A stretch of 6,666 bases of DNA from Acidimicrobiia bacterium (GCA_029865445.1 JAOUGY010000210.1:1-6666), one strand, 5' to 3'. Positions 1-6,633 are shown, counted from the stretch's first letter. The notes: generated by a model not told the origin, from the letters alone. Made by a program: numbers and translations.

Positions 1-1246
1 CCTGCTCGTTGAATACGCCCACGAGATCGTTCGCACCCGGCTTCAAGGCCCATCTCCGGGCGTACTCGGCGCCGTCCAGGAACGGTTGCAGCTCGGGTCG
101 GGGGCTGAGCCAGTCATCGGATATCGAAGCCCGCGCCGGCATGACGTTGAACGCGCTGGTCCACGCAAGGGCGCCCTTGGCGTCGGTCAAATAGTTGACC
201 AATGCCCAGGATGCATCCGGGTTGGCGGCGTTCTGGGGGACGCCGTAACAGACCGTGAACGCGAACGTACCGGGGCCTGCAGGTCCAACCGGGAGCTCGG
301 CCACGGCGAATTGCTTGTCCGGGAAGGTGTCCTGGAGGTACCCGACGATCCAGTTGCCCTCGATCGTCATCGCTGCCTTGCCCTGGCCGAATGCCTCACC
401 CGCCCATCCGGCGTCAACCGACTGCGGCTTGATCGCGGCGCCACTCGCGTAGAGATCCGCGACGAACTGGAGAGACTCTCGTGCCTGGTCGTTGTCGAGT
501 GCGACCTCCGTCACAGCGTCATCGGTCAAGGCGACGCCATTTTGGAACAGGAAGACACCCCATCGCGGGTACTCGACACCCATAGCGAGTCCTGCCTGTC
601 CGGTCCCTGCCGCTATCTCCTCGACCGTGCCGGTGGTGAGTGTCGCGGCGGCCACCGACAACTCCTCCCACGTCGTGGGGACCGCCACCCCGGCATCCTC
701 CAGGGCAGCCGGGTCGTACACCAACGCGAGCGTCGAGAAGTCCTTCGGCGGACAGAACCATGTTCCGTCGAACGTGAAGGCATCCCGCAACGCCGGGTAG
801 ATGTCCGACGGGTCATCGACGGCTCCGTCCGGGATAGGAGCGAGGATCCCTTCGCTGGCCAGGTCCGGAAGCTTGAAGCTGTCGACGTAGAACACGTCGG
901 GTGGCTCCCCGCCGGCTAGCGCCGCCTGGAGAGTCGCGTCATACTCTGCCTGGGGTTGGAACTCGGCCGCAGCGCCCGTCTCTTCGTTGAACGAAGCGAC
1001 GAGATCCGAGAGTGCTTGATTCTCTGCGTCGGACGATGACCAACCCCACAGTTTCAACGCGGCCCCTTCGAGTGCGCCCGTCGCCACCGTGGTGGCGGTG
1101 TCGGACAGCGTCGTAGTGGTCTGGTTCGGCTCGGGGGATGTGGTTTGATCGGTTGCCTGGGTGGTGGCGGAGCCATCGCCGCCACTACAAGCGGCCACCA
1201 GCATGGCGAATGCCGCCATGGCCGGAAGCCATCGTTGTGTTCTCAT
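1..1246 (-). CDS. ABC importer sugar-binding lipoprotein (CUT1/MalE-like), 3' end outside window
   Basis: Extracytoplasmic solute-binding protein of a carbohydrate ABC importer, predicted to be lipid-anchored outside the membrane and to hand a sugar to permeases not seen here. The frame is open for 415 codons from the ATG at 1246 to the window edge with no stop. The protein starts MRTQRWLPAM, continues with a hydrophobic stretch, and has lipobox LVAAC with the lipidated Cys at residue 20. A Ser/Thr-rich linker follows (about 21-57). Family-typical stretches include LKLWGW at the start of the mature fold, PDVFYVDSFKLPDLASEG, VPTTWEELSVAAATL, MTIEGNWIVGYL (about residue 290) and WALVNYLTDAKGALAW. 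At 415 residues it is close to the usual 410-440, so only a short C-terminal piece should be missing. The start is supported by an AAGGA six bases upstream and by the ATGA overlap with the GH65 gene. Ligand unknown; the context suggests an alpha-linked disaccharide or oligosaccharide. Confidence 0.93.
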   Translation of the reverse strand, partial: MRTQRWLPAMAAFAMLVAACSGGDGSATTQATDQTTSPEPNQTTTTLSDTATTVATGALEGAALKLWGWSSSDAENQALSDLVASFNEETGAAAEFQPQAEYDATLQAALAGGEPPDVFYVDSFKLPDLASEGILAPIPDGAVDDPSDIYPALRDAFTFDGTWFCPPKDFSTLALVYDPAALEDAGVAVPTTWEELSVAAATLTTGTVEEIAAGTGQAGLAMGVEYPRWGVFLFQNGVALTDDAVTEVALDNDQARESLQFVADLYASGAAIKPQSVDAGWAGEAFGQGKAAMTIEGNWIVGYLQDTFPDKQFAVAELPVGPAGPGTFAFTVCYGVPQNAANPDASWALVNYLTDAKGALAWTSAFNVMPARASISDDWLSPRPELQPFLDGAEYARRWALKPGANDLVGVFNEQ

Positions 1247-3387
1247 GACGTTTCCTTTCTCTCGATGGGGCCGGGCGCCCCGTTCGCGTGCGTCACCTCC
1301 GCCTCATGGATTTGCCCACCGTGACGGAAGCTCAGCGCCATCGATCGCCAGTGCGCCGGTAGCCGGCCGGACACGACCGGCCTGCCGGCTTCCAGCCGCA
1401 GCCCTGCAAAACCCCAGAGAGCGGTCAGGAGGAGCCCGCCCTGGCAAGCGGTATGGACTCCGTCATGCCCGTTGCCCATGGAATCCTTCAGGTCGATGGC
1501 GGCGGCACCCATGAACATCGAATAGGCGAGGTCCGGCTGGTTCATCTGCGCCGCAAGCAGTGCGTGGAACGACAGCGACAATGACGAACCGTGATCGACC
1601 TTCGGTTCGTAGTAGGCCCAGTTCGGGGCCCGGCGCGTCGTGTTCGCGGCCTCGTCTGGGAGGAGGGCCATGGCCATCAACACGTCCGCCTGCTTGATGA
1701 CGGCCGTCCGCTGCAGCCTTTCCTCCCCGAGCAGGTCGTAGAGAGCGCGGACCCGCGGCTCGAAGAGCGCCAGATCGACGCTCTCCAATCCGAAGAACCC
1801 CTCATGCTGCTCCCAGACCCCGTCATCGCGGGAGCGGAGAGCGATCCGGTCGGCCGCGATCGCGAACCGCCTCGGTGCGGCCCGGTCCAGGCCCAGCCGA
1901 TCGAGCAATGCGTGCCCGCTCCCACGCTCCATTTGCTCGAGCGTCGCAACCACATCCCCTGCTTTGCGGAGCTGCCATGCGGCGAGCAGGTTGGTGTAGA
2001 AGCTGTCGTCGACGTGAATGTGATACTCGTCAGGACCGATCACGTTGCGGAGGTGGAGGAGACCGTCACCGTCATCCTCGACACGACTCATCCAGTATTT
2101 GGCGCCATCGAGGATCATCTCGGCAATCTCCGCCTGAAGCAGTGCGCTGTCGCCGGTCCATCGCCAATGATGATCCGCGCACCACGCGACATCACCGGTG
2201 ATGTGCTCTTCGAGCTCTCCTGTCCAGATCCGCACGGGCTCACCGTTGACGGGACTCGACCATTCGGGCGTGACTTCGTCGCCGGTTCCGGCCGACTCCC
2301 ACGCATAGAAGGCCCCGTCGCGCCCGAACCGCGCAGCCTTGCGGCGAGCACCTTGGAGGCCACGGAAGCGGTAGCCGATGTGCGTTCGGGCGAGGTCGGG
2401 TTGTGTCATCGTGAAGTAGGGAGCGACGAAGATGTCGGTGTCCCAGAAGACATGGTGCCGATAACCAAATCCACCCAACCGTGCTCCGATTCCCGCTTCG
2501 GTGTTGGAGGGTGGCGCCGCGCCGATGAGTTGAAACGCGGCGTATCGCAGTGCCAGCTCCGCTTCAGGGTCGCCGTCGATGGCGATCGTCGAGCTTCGCC
2601 AGCGGTTGGCCCATGCGGCGCGCGCCGACCGGGCAACGTCGTCGAACGTGGTTCCTGGTGCGGGAAGACCCGGGTCGATGTCGCTGGCGGCGTCGACGTG
2701 ATAAGTGACGAACTTCGTCACGATGAGTCGCTGGCCGGGGGCGAGCGACGTGGCTCCCCGCATCGCCCGGTGGGCGTTGATCGGAGCCAGGTCGAGGTTC
2801 GCGTCCACACGCCAATGGATGCCGAGGGTCGACGCGTCATCGATGCTGCGATATCGGTCTACGCCACCGTTCTTCACGTCGCGGCTGTCGACGGGTTTCC
2901 ACGCCGGGTGATCGGGGCTCCCGACCTTCGCGTTCACGCCCGTCTCGATTTTGATCTCGACAACATCTGTGAGTGCTTCGAGTCCGATCTCGAGCACCGC
3001 GAGATGAGGTTTGTCGAGAGGCAGCATACGCCGGAAGGTCGCCCTGATCGTTCCGGTGTGGGGTCCGCGCCAGAGCACGATTCGGGTCACGGTGCCGTCC
3101 GAGGTGTCGAGAACCCGGCGGTACCCGGCTGGACCGTGACGATCGAGGTCGAAGGGCTCTCCATCGACCGCGAATCGAAAGTCGGTCCAGTCGGGCACCG
3201 CCCCCAGCAACGGCAGCTCTCCGGGAGGAGTGACGAAGGCGCCGTTGATGAATGTTGCCCGGACTTCTCCGTCACGGGGCTCCTCGAACGCCCCGCGAGT
3301 CATGAGATGTCCGTTTCCGATCGTGAAGAGCGCCTCCCTCCAAGGCGCCTGGCAACGGACGTAGCGGTCTTCCACGATCGAGGTCAC
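1243..3387 (-). CDS. Glycoside hydrolase family 65 disaccharide phosphorylase (maltose/kojibiose/trehalose phosphorylase type)
   Basis: Predicted cytoplasmic inverting phosphorylase that splits an alpha-glucoside with phosphate to beta-glucose 1-phosphate plus an acceptor. The 714 residues follow GH65 layout: N-terminal beta-sandwich (about 1-260) with the early signature GNGHLMTRG (24-32), a linker, an (alpha/alpha)6 barrel (about 275-655) and a short C-terminal beta region. Visible motifs are HVFWDTDIF (312-320), WTGELEEHITGD (388-399), GPDEYHIHVDDSFYTN (451-466) with Glu454 matching the family general acid, KQAD (565-568) and HGSSLS (599-604), which aligns with the phosphate-binding loop. 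The start is GTG, preceded by a GGGGGGAG Shine-Dalgarno and overlapping the LacI stop as GTGA. The end overlaps the binding-protein start as ATGA. Substrate could be maltose, kojibiose, nigerose, trehalose, glucosylglycerol or another glucoside. A hydrolase is less likely because the phosphate loop is kept. It is slightly shorter than many family members (about 750-780). No beta-phosphoglucomutase, the usual partner, is in the window. Confidence 0.92.
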   Translation of the reverse strand: MTSIVEDRYVRCQAPWREALFTIGNGHLMTRGAFEEPRDGEVRATFINGAFVTPPGELPLLGAVPDWTDFRFAVDGEPFDLDRHGPAGYRRVLDTSDGTVTRIVLWRGPHTGTIRATFRRMLPLDKPHLAVLEIGLEALTDVVEIKIETGVNAKVGSPDHPAWKPVDSRDVKNGGVDRYRSIDDASTLGIHWRVDANLDLAPINAHRAMRGATSLAPGQRLIVTKFVTYHVDAASDIDPGLPAPGTTFDDVARSARAAWANRWRSSTIAIDGDPEAELALRYAAFQLIGAAPPSNTEAGIGARLGGFGYRHHVFWDTDIFVAPYFTMTQPDLARTHIGYRFRGLQGARRKAARFGRDGAFYAWESAGTGDEVTPEWSSPVNGEPVRIWTGELEEHITGDVAWCADHHWRWTGDSALLQAEIAEMILDGAKYWMSRVEDDGDGLLHLRNVIGPDEYHIHVDDSFYTNLLAAWQLRKAGDVVATLEQMERGSGHALLDRLGLDRAAPRRFAIAADRIALRSRDDGVWEQHEGFFGLESVDLALFEPRVRALYDLLGEERLQRTAVIKQADVLMAMALLPDEAANTTRRAPNWAYYEPKVDHGSSLSLSFHALLAAQMNQPDLAYSMFMGAAAIDLKDSMGNGHDGVHTACQGGLLLTALWGFAGLRLEAGRPVVSGRLPAHWRSMALSFRHGGQIHEAEVTHANGAPGPIERKETS

Positions 3388-4397
3388 GAGCTCCCCCCTT
3401 CGGTGGACGCTCGCACGATGAGAGTCGGCTCCAACAGCACCCCCCGGGGAGAAGAACCCTCCAGCGCTTCCCCGAGGATTTCACCGAGCACCGAGCCGAC
3501 GGCTCCGAACGGCTGCCGCACGGTCGTGAGGGGTGGATCGACGATCGAGGCGGTGGGCGTGTCGTCGAAGCCGGCGATCGCCATCACCGAACCGACGTCG
3601 ATTCCCGAGGAGCGCACGTATGCCAGGGCTCCAAGCGCGAGTTCGTCTTGAACGCAGACGACGGCTGTCGTGGCGGGTGCGATTCGCAGTAGTTCTGCCA
3701 TCGCCTGCCGACCGGGTTCGATCCCGTTTGTGGAGCGAACCACCGAAGGCGGAGGTAATCCGAGCGATCTGAGGGCCCCGGTGACCCCGGTGAGTCGCAA
3801 ATCGCCCGTCTCCGATCCTTCCGGCCACGCGATCACGCCGAACCGAGAGTGCCCCCGGGACGCGAGATGGCGCGTCGTCTGAGCAGTCCCCTCCGCTCCA
3901 TCGACGTCGACCCAGTAGTGGCGTTCGCTCCGGGCCGTCCGGCCGAAGGTGGCAAATGGCACGCCCTTCTCCAGCAAGAAGTCGACCCGGGCGTCCTCGT
4001 AGTCGGTATCCGACAGGACGAACGCGTCAACGACGCGACGTTTGATGAGATCCTCGTAAGGTCCGACGCCGTGGGGTTCGGCCTTGAACAGGACGATGTC
4101 GAGCCCGTGCTCGCCCGCCGCTCCCACCATGGCATGGAGGAAGGCGTCGAGCGTCGGGTTTCCCCACCCGCCGAGGACGGGCAGGCCGTAGCCCACTTGG
4201 AATGATCGTCCACCCACGAGGCCCTGGGCGGCCTTGCTGGGGCGATATCCGAGCATGTCGGCGGCCTCTCGGACCTTGCGCACGGTGTCGTCTGACACCG
4301 AGCCTGACCCATTGAGAGCTTTCGACACCGTGCCGATCGACACCCCTGCCGCACGTCCGACGTCCCTGATGGTCGATCTTCGCTCTCTGTGGGCCAT
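3384..4397 (-). CDS. LacI-family transcriptional regulator
   Basis: DNA-binding regulator, most likely a sugar-responsive repressor of its own operon. The 337 residues comprise an N-terminal helix-turn-helix (about 8-30: STIRDVGRAAGVSIGTVSKA with the typical VSxxTVSKALNG recognition helix), a hinge region around SKAAQGLVGG (54-63) keeping the minor-groove leucine, and a periplasmic-binding-protein-like effector and dimer domain (about 66-330). Family landmarks are VDVDGAEGTAQTTRHLASRG (163-182), AIAGFDDTP (273-281), TTVRQPF (291-297) and LLEPTLIVRAST (321-332). At the two specificity positions after VS (Tyr-Gln in E. coli LacI) it has Ile-Gly. The ATG start at 4397 follows a GGAG four bases upstream. 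The stop overlaps the GH65 GTG start by four bases. Two candidate operators lie in the 109 bases upstream, which fits autoregulation. The effector is not identifiable; a pathway disaccharide or a phosphorylated product is a reasonable guess. Confidence 0.95.
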   Translation of the reverse strand: MAHRERRSTIRDVGRAAGVSIGTVSKALNGSGSVSDDTVRKVREAADMLGYRPSKAAQGLVGGRSFQVGYGLPVLGGWGNPTLDAFLHAMVGAAGEHGLDIVLFKAEPHGVGPYEDLIKRRVVDAFVLSDTDYEDARVDFLLEKGVPFATFGRTARSERHYWVDVDGAEGTAQTTRHLASRGHSRFGVIAWPEGSETGDLRLTGVTGALRSLGLPPPSVVRSTNGIEPGRQAMAELLRIAPATTAVVCVQDELALGALAYVRSSGIDVGSVMAIAGFDDTPTASIVDPPLTTVRQPFGAVGSVLGEILGEALEGSSPRGVLLEPTLIVRASTEGGSS

Positions 4398-4411
4398 GCT
4401 GCTCCGCGCTT

Positions 4412-4435
4412 GGGAAGAAAAACGTTTTCCTACCC
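4412..4435. promoter_or_regulatory. Candidate LacI-family operator (near site)
   Basis: Quasi-palindrome around a perfect core AAAACGTTTT (4419-4428), with the central CG typical of LacI-family operators. Extended to 12 positions per side, 10 of 12 pairs are complementary; the mismatches are at the sixth and ninth positions from the centre. It starts 14 bases upstream of the LacI ATG, so a bound repressor would block initiation or early elongation. That this LacI protein is the binder is inferred from position. Confidence 0.65.
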
Positions 4436-4467
4436 TGCCACGTTTGGGGACGGAGCGGGCAGCCGGA

Positions 4468-4483
4468 GTGAAAAGGTTTTTTC
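4468..4483. promoter_or_regulatory. Candidate second LacI-family operator (far site)
   Basis: Core AAAAGGTTTT (4471-4480) has the same AAAA-NN-TTTT shape as the near site but lacks the central CG and is less symmetric outside the core. Its centre (4475/4476) is 52 bp from the centre of the near site (4423/4424), about five helical turns, so dimers would sit on the same face of the DNA. A TTCGCGAA palindrome (4481-4488) abuts it. This is weaker than the near site and could be chance A/T clustering. Confidence 0.4.
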
Positions 4484-4506
4484 GCGAACTCGCCTCGACC
4501 GTCGCG

Positions 4507-5538
4507 TCAAGAGGGTGGAGAGCCGGCCGCCTCTGGGAGTGTCAGTGTGAACCAAGCTCCCGGCCCGGGCTGGTCTGCGGTGAGATCCCCTCCGTGCGCT
4601 CGGGCGAGATCGCGGGCGATGCTCAGGCCGAGGCCGGAGCCCGTGGAGTCCGCTGCCTTCACGAACCGGTCGAACACGTGGGCCAATTGGTCCGGGGGGA
4701 TACCAGGGCCCGTGTCGCTCACGGTGACCGACGCACCACCGGACACGGGTCGGACATCGACAGTCACACGTCCACCGGCTGGTGTGTGACGCAGCGCATT
4801 GGTGAGAAGGTTGCCGATGATCTGGCGGATGCGGATCGGGTCGGCGAACACCCAGACGTCCCCGTCGGATGACTGCCGGAGCGTGACGCCTCGGTCGGCG
4901 GCCGACGTCTCGAACGGCGCCACCGCGTCGCGACACAACTCCGAGAGGGATGTCTCCGCCCGATGGAGCTCGAGGCGCCCGGATTCCGTCAGCGCCGCGG
5001 TTTGCAGGTCGACCAACAGTCGTTCCATCACGGCTATGTCGTCGAGCATCGAGGAGAAGGCACCCGGCCCGCTGGGGCGGATGCCGTCCTTCAACGCCTC
5101 CACCTCGCCCCGCAGGATGGACAGCGGCGTACGCAGCTCGTGACTGAGGTCCCCGAAGAGCCGGTTCCTGCGGTCGTCCTCGTCTTCGAGTCGTTGAGCC
5201 ATCCGGTTGAAGGACTCGGCGACCGCTCGCATCGGGCCTTGGTGACCCTCGGGCACCCGCACTCCGGCCTCCCCTTCACCCAGCCTGTTGGTGGCGTCGA
5301 TGAGCTGACCGATCGGCTGCCACGACCGCCCGGCGCCCCGGCGTGCCCGCCGGAGAAGCGCCAGGGCGACCAGCACGGTGATGGTGATCACCGCCAGGCG
5401 GCGCCCGCCCGTGAGGGCGGTCAGGCCGGTGGCGATGAGGGCACCCAGCGCCACGGCCGACATGAGGACCACGACGGCGCCGACCGCAAAGCGGCGGAAC
5501 ATCCGATGGCTCGGGCCGGTCACCGATCGTTCATGCAT
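4507..5538 (-). CDS. Sensor histidine kinase (HAMP, HisKA, HATPase) with minimal extracytoplasmic loop
   Basis: Membrane histidine kinase of 343 residues, partner of the overlapping response regulator. In order it has two membrane helices (about 17-42 and 48-64), a HAMP linker (about 65-120; PIGQLIDATNRLGEGE at 75-90), a dimerisation and phosphoacceptor domain with SHELRTPLSILRGEVEAL (132-149) and phospho-His133, and an ATPase domain. The ATPase domain shows the N box NLLTNALRHTP (243-253), G1 DTGPGIP (275-281), F box FDRF (289-292) and G2 GSGLGLSIA (300-308). All catalytic motifs are intact. The two helices are joined by only a few residues around TGGRR, so there is no periplasmic sensor domain. 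It may sense within the membrane or through another protein. The start at 5538 overlaps the regulator stop by eight bases and lacks a clear Shine-Dalgarno, suggesting translational coupling; Met13 (5502) is an alternative start that would keep both helices. The kinase is BaeS-like in general architecture; the signal is unknown. Confidence 0.95.
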   Translation of the reverse strand: MHERSVTGPSHRMFRRFAVGAVVVLMSAVALGALIATGLTALTGGRRLAVITITVLVALALLRRARRGAGRSWQPIGQLIDATNRLGEGEAGVRVPEGHQGPMRAVAESFNRMAQRLEDEDDRRNRLFGDLSHELRTPLSILRGEVEALKDGIRPSGPGAFSSMLDDIAVMERLLVDLQTAALTESGRLELHRAETSLSELCRDAVAPFETSAADRGVTLRQSSDGDVWVFADPIRIRQIIGNLLTNALRHTPAGGRVTVDVRPVSGGASVTVSDTGPGIPPDQLAHVFDRFVKAADSTGSGLGLSIARDLARAHGGDLTADQPGPGAWFTLTLPEAAGSPPS

Positions 5539-6205
5539 CGCTGAGTTTGTACCCGACGCCGTACACCGTGAGCAGTCGAGTCGGGTTCGACGGGTCTGGC
5601 TCGATCTTCTTGCGGAGGTTCTTGATGTGGGCGTCGACCGAGCGGGACTCGTAGGCGATGCCCTGTAGCTGGTCGACGATCTGTGAGCGGGAAAGAACCC
5701 GGCCGGGATCTCGTGCGAGGGCGACCAGGATCTCGAACTCTGTTGCGGTCAAGTCCTGAGTAGCGCCCGTCTCGGACATGACGCTCCGTCTGTCAACGTC
5801 GATGGTGAGCCCCGCGGCCCTGACGATCTGCGCGGGCCCGACCCGGTGCGTTCGGCGGAGGACGGCGCGAACCCGGGCGACGAGCTCCTTGGGGCTGAAT
5901 GGTTTCGTGATGTAGTCGTCGGCCCCGAGTTCGAGACCGACAATCCGGTCGGATTCCTCGGCCCGGGCGGTCAGCATGACGATTGGTGTTTCGTACGTTC
6001 GGCGTAGCGTCCGTGTGACGTCGAGCCCGTCGACCCCAGGGATGCCGAGGTCGAGCACAACGAGGTCCGGGCGGTGCTGTCGGGTGTGGGAGAGAGCGGA
6101 ATGCCCATCGGCCACGACCGTCACCTCGAATCCGGCATTCTCGAGGTAGTCGCGGATCAACCGACCGATCTTCAGCTCGTCCTCGACGACCAGGATCCTT
6201 TGCAT
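5531..6205 (-). CDS. OmpR/PhoB-family response regulator
   Basis: Cytoplasmic DNA-binding response regulator, presumably phosphorylated by the kinase encoded next to it. Counting from the ATG at 6205, it has 224 residues. The receiver domain (about 3-115) begins RILVVEDE, with acidic Glu8-Asp9, phosphoacceptor Asp52 in VVLDLGIPGVDG, Thr79 in MLTARAEE and Lys101 in DYITKPFSPKEL. The C-terminal winged helix (about 128-221) has DLTATEFEILVALA, recognition helix RSVDAHIKNLRKKI (188-201) and the wing end VYGVGYKL. I chose 6205 because MQRILVVEDE is the usual start of this family. An in-frame GTG at 6223 would add six residues but falls in the base of the upstream hairpin and has no Shine-Dalgarno. 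A GGAAG sits close to the chosen ATG (three-base gap), a weak site. Target genes are unknown. Confidence 0.96.
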   Translation of the reverse strand: MQRILVVEDELKIGRLIRDYLENAGFEVTVVADGHSALSHTRQHRPDLVVLDLGIPGVDGLDVTRTLRRTYETPIVMLTARAEESDRIVGLELGADDYITKPFSPKELVARVRAVLRRTHRVGPAQIVRAAGLTIDVDRRSVMSETGATQDLTATEFEILVALARDPGRVLSRSQIVDQLQGIAYESRSVDAHIKNLRKKIEPDPSNPTRLLTVYGVGYKLSDA

Positions 6206-6222
6206 GCGCTTCCAATCATGCA

Positions 6223-6251
6223 CGGGTGGGGAGCGTCGCGCTCCCCACCCG
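6223..6251. other. Perfect 13-bp inverted repeat (stem-loop) between the small membrane protein and the response regulator
   Basis: Arms at 6223-6235 and 6239-6251 are exact reverse complements (13 bp, GC-rich, containing GGGTGGGGAG / CTCCCCACCC), with a three-base loop at 6236-6238. It begins 10 bases after the stop of the small upstream gene and ends 17 bases before the response regulator ATG. Neither strand has a T-run after the stem, so it is not a classical intrinsic terminator. It could be a partial terminator or attenuator, a 3'-end RNA stabiliser for the upstream message, or a block on initiation at the alternative GTG. The structure is directly visible; the role is inference. Confidence 0.7.
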
Positions 6252-6261
6252 AGCTATCGAG

Positions 6262-6633
6262 TCAGGACTCTTCTTCGTGAGCCTTGGCGTGCCACTCGCT
6301 GAGATGCGACTCCATTCTCGCCTTCATCTCCTCGGCGCGCTCGCCCTTCCACGGACCGTGATGGCCGGCCGCCGCCCAATGGCGCCTGCCACCGAGCAAG
6401 AGCAGTTTGGCGAAGAAGCCAAAAACGAGGATTGCGAACAGTGTCTTCATGATGCCTCCATAGATCGAGTAGCCGACGACTCCGTAGACCGGAACCGTCC
6501 TGATGATTTCTCCTTGCCCCCCCGCCGCCAGCCCTTGCGTGTAGCCCGCTTGGAGGCCACCCCCAAAGATGGCTCCGATGACTGCGATCGCCAGGATGGC
6601 GAGGAGGACACCCCTGAATGAGGGTCGCCGCAT
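6262..6633 (-). CDS. Small two-helix membrane protein of unknown function
   Basis: A 123-residue protein without a recognised named domain. It shows a short basic N-terminus (MRRPSFRG), a first hydrophobic helix (about 8-26), a glycine-rich stretch including GGGLQAGYTQGLAAGGQGE (24-42), a second hydrophobic helix (about 62-81), then a charged, His-rich tail (82-123) with HHGPW, an ERAEEMKARMESHLSEWHAK helical segment and the end AHEEES. With the positive-inside rule (RRPSFR before helix 1; GGRRH after helix 2), both ends are probably cytoplasmic. From memory, small proteins of this layout (two helices, AGYxQG, tail ending in WHxxAHEE) occur beside two-component genes in actinobacterial and Chloroflexota genomes; I could not check this. 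The start is well supported: AAAGGAG lies six bases upstream of the ATG. It is the first visible gene of the regulator-kinase module and could assist the sensor-poor kinase, or simply be co-expressed. The six His residues in the tail could bind metal, but there is no recognisable site. Confidence 0.85.
   Translation of the reverse strand: MRRPSFRGVLLAILAIAVIGAIFGGGLQAGYTQGLAAGGQGEIIRTVPVYGVVGYSIYGGIMKTLFAILVFGFFAKLLLLGGRRHWAAAGHHGPWKGERAEEMKARMESHLSEWHAKAHEEES

Larger units (their letters stand above)
4398..4506 (-). promoter_or_regulatory. Intergenic control region of the LacI-GH65-binding protein operon
   Basis: These 109 bases lie between the histidine kinase stop and the LacI start and must hold any dedicated promoter of the sugar operon. 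Two AAAA-NN-TTTT quasi-palindromes are visible and listed separately. I could not pick a convincing -35/-10 pair: read on the minus strand, TAGGAA just upstream of the near operator is a weak -10 candidate without a good -35. A partial CGCGA/TCGCG arm pair follows the kinase stop but is followed by As, not Ts, on the coding strand, so it does not look like an intrinsic terminator. Read-through from the two-component module therefore remains possible. Confidence 0.6.

Noticed and set aside
86..919. A 277-codon open frame on the plus strand opposite the sugar-binding lipoprotein
   Set aside because: No domain signal and Arg-rich shadow composition; the minus strand is a convincing lipoprotein with signal peptide, lipobox and family motifs through the same region.
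1082..1097. Near-perfect palindrome CGCCACCGTGGTGGCG
   Set aside because: It lies inside the Thr/Ala-rich linker coding sequence of the lipoprotein, where repeated ACC/GCC/GTG codons readily produce such symmetry.
1591..3651. A 686-codon open frame on the plus strand opposite the GH65 and LacI genes
   Set aside because: Its translation is low-complexity, Arg/Val/Glu/Gly-rich with no recognisable domain, while the opposite strand encodes clear GH65 and LacI proteins with all family motifs. Long antisense frames are expected in GC-rich genes with strong third-position bias.
4481..4506. Possible terminator after the kinase stop (CGCGA / TCGCG arms)
   Set aside because: The stem is only about five base pairs with a long loop, and on the coding strand it is followed by As rather than Ts.
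4963..5544. A 193-codon plus-strand frame opposite the histidine kinase
   Set aside because: Composition is typical of an antisense shadow and it covers the conserved phosphoacceptor and membrane region of the kinase; no start signal or domain was seen.
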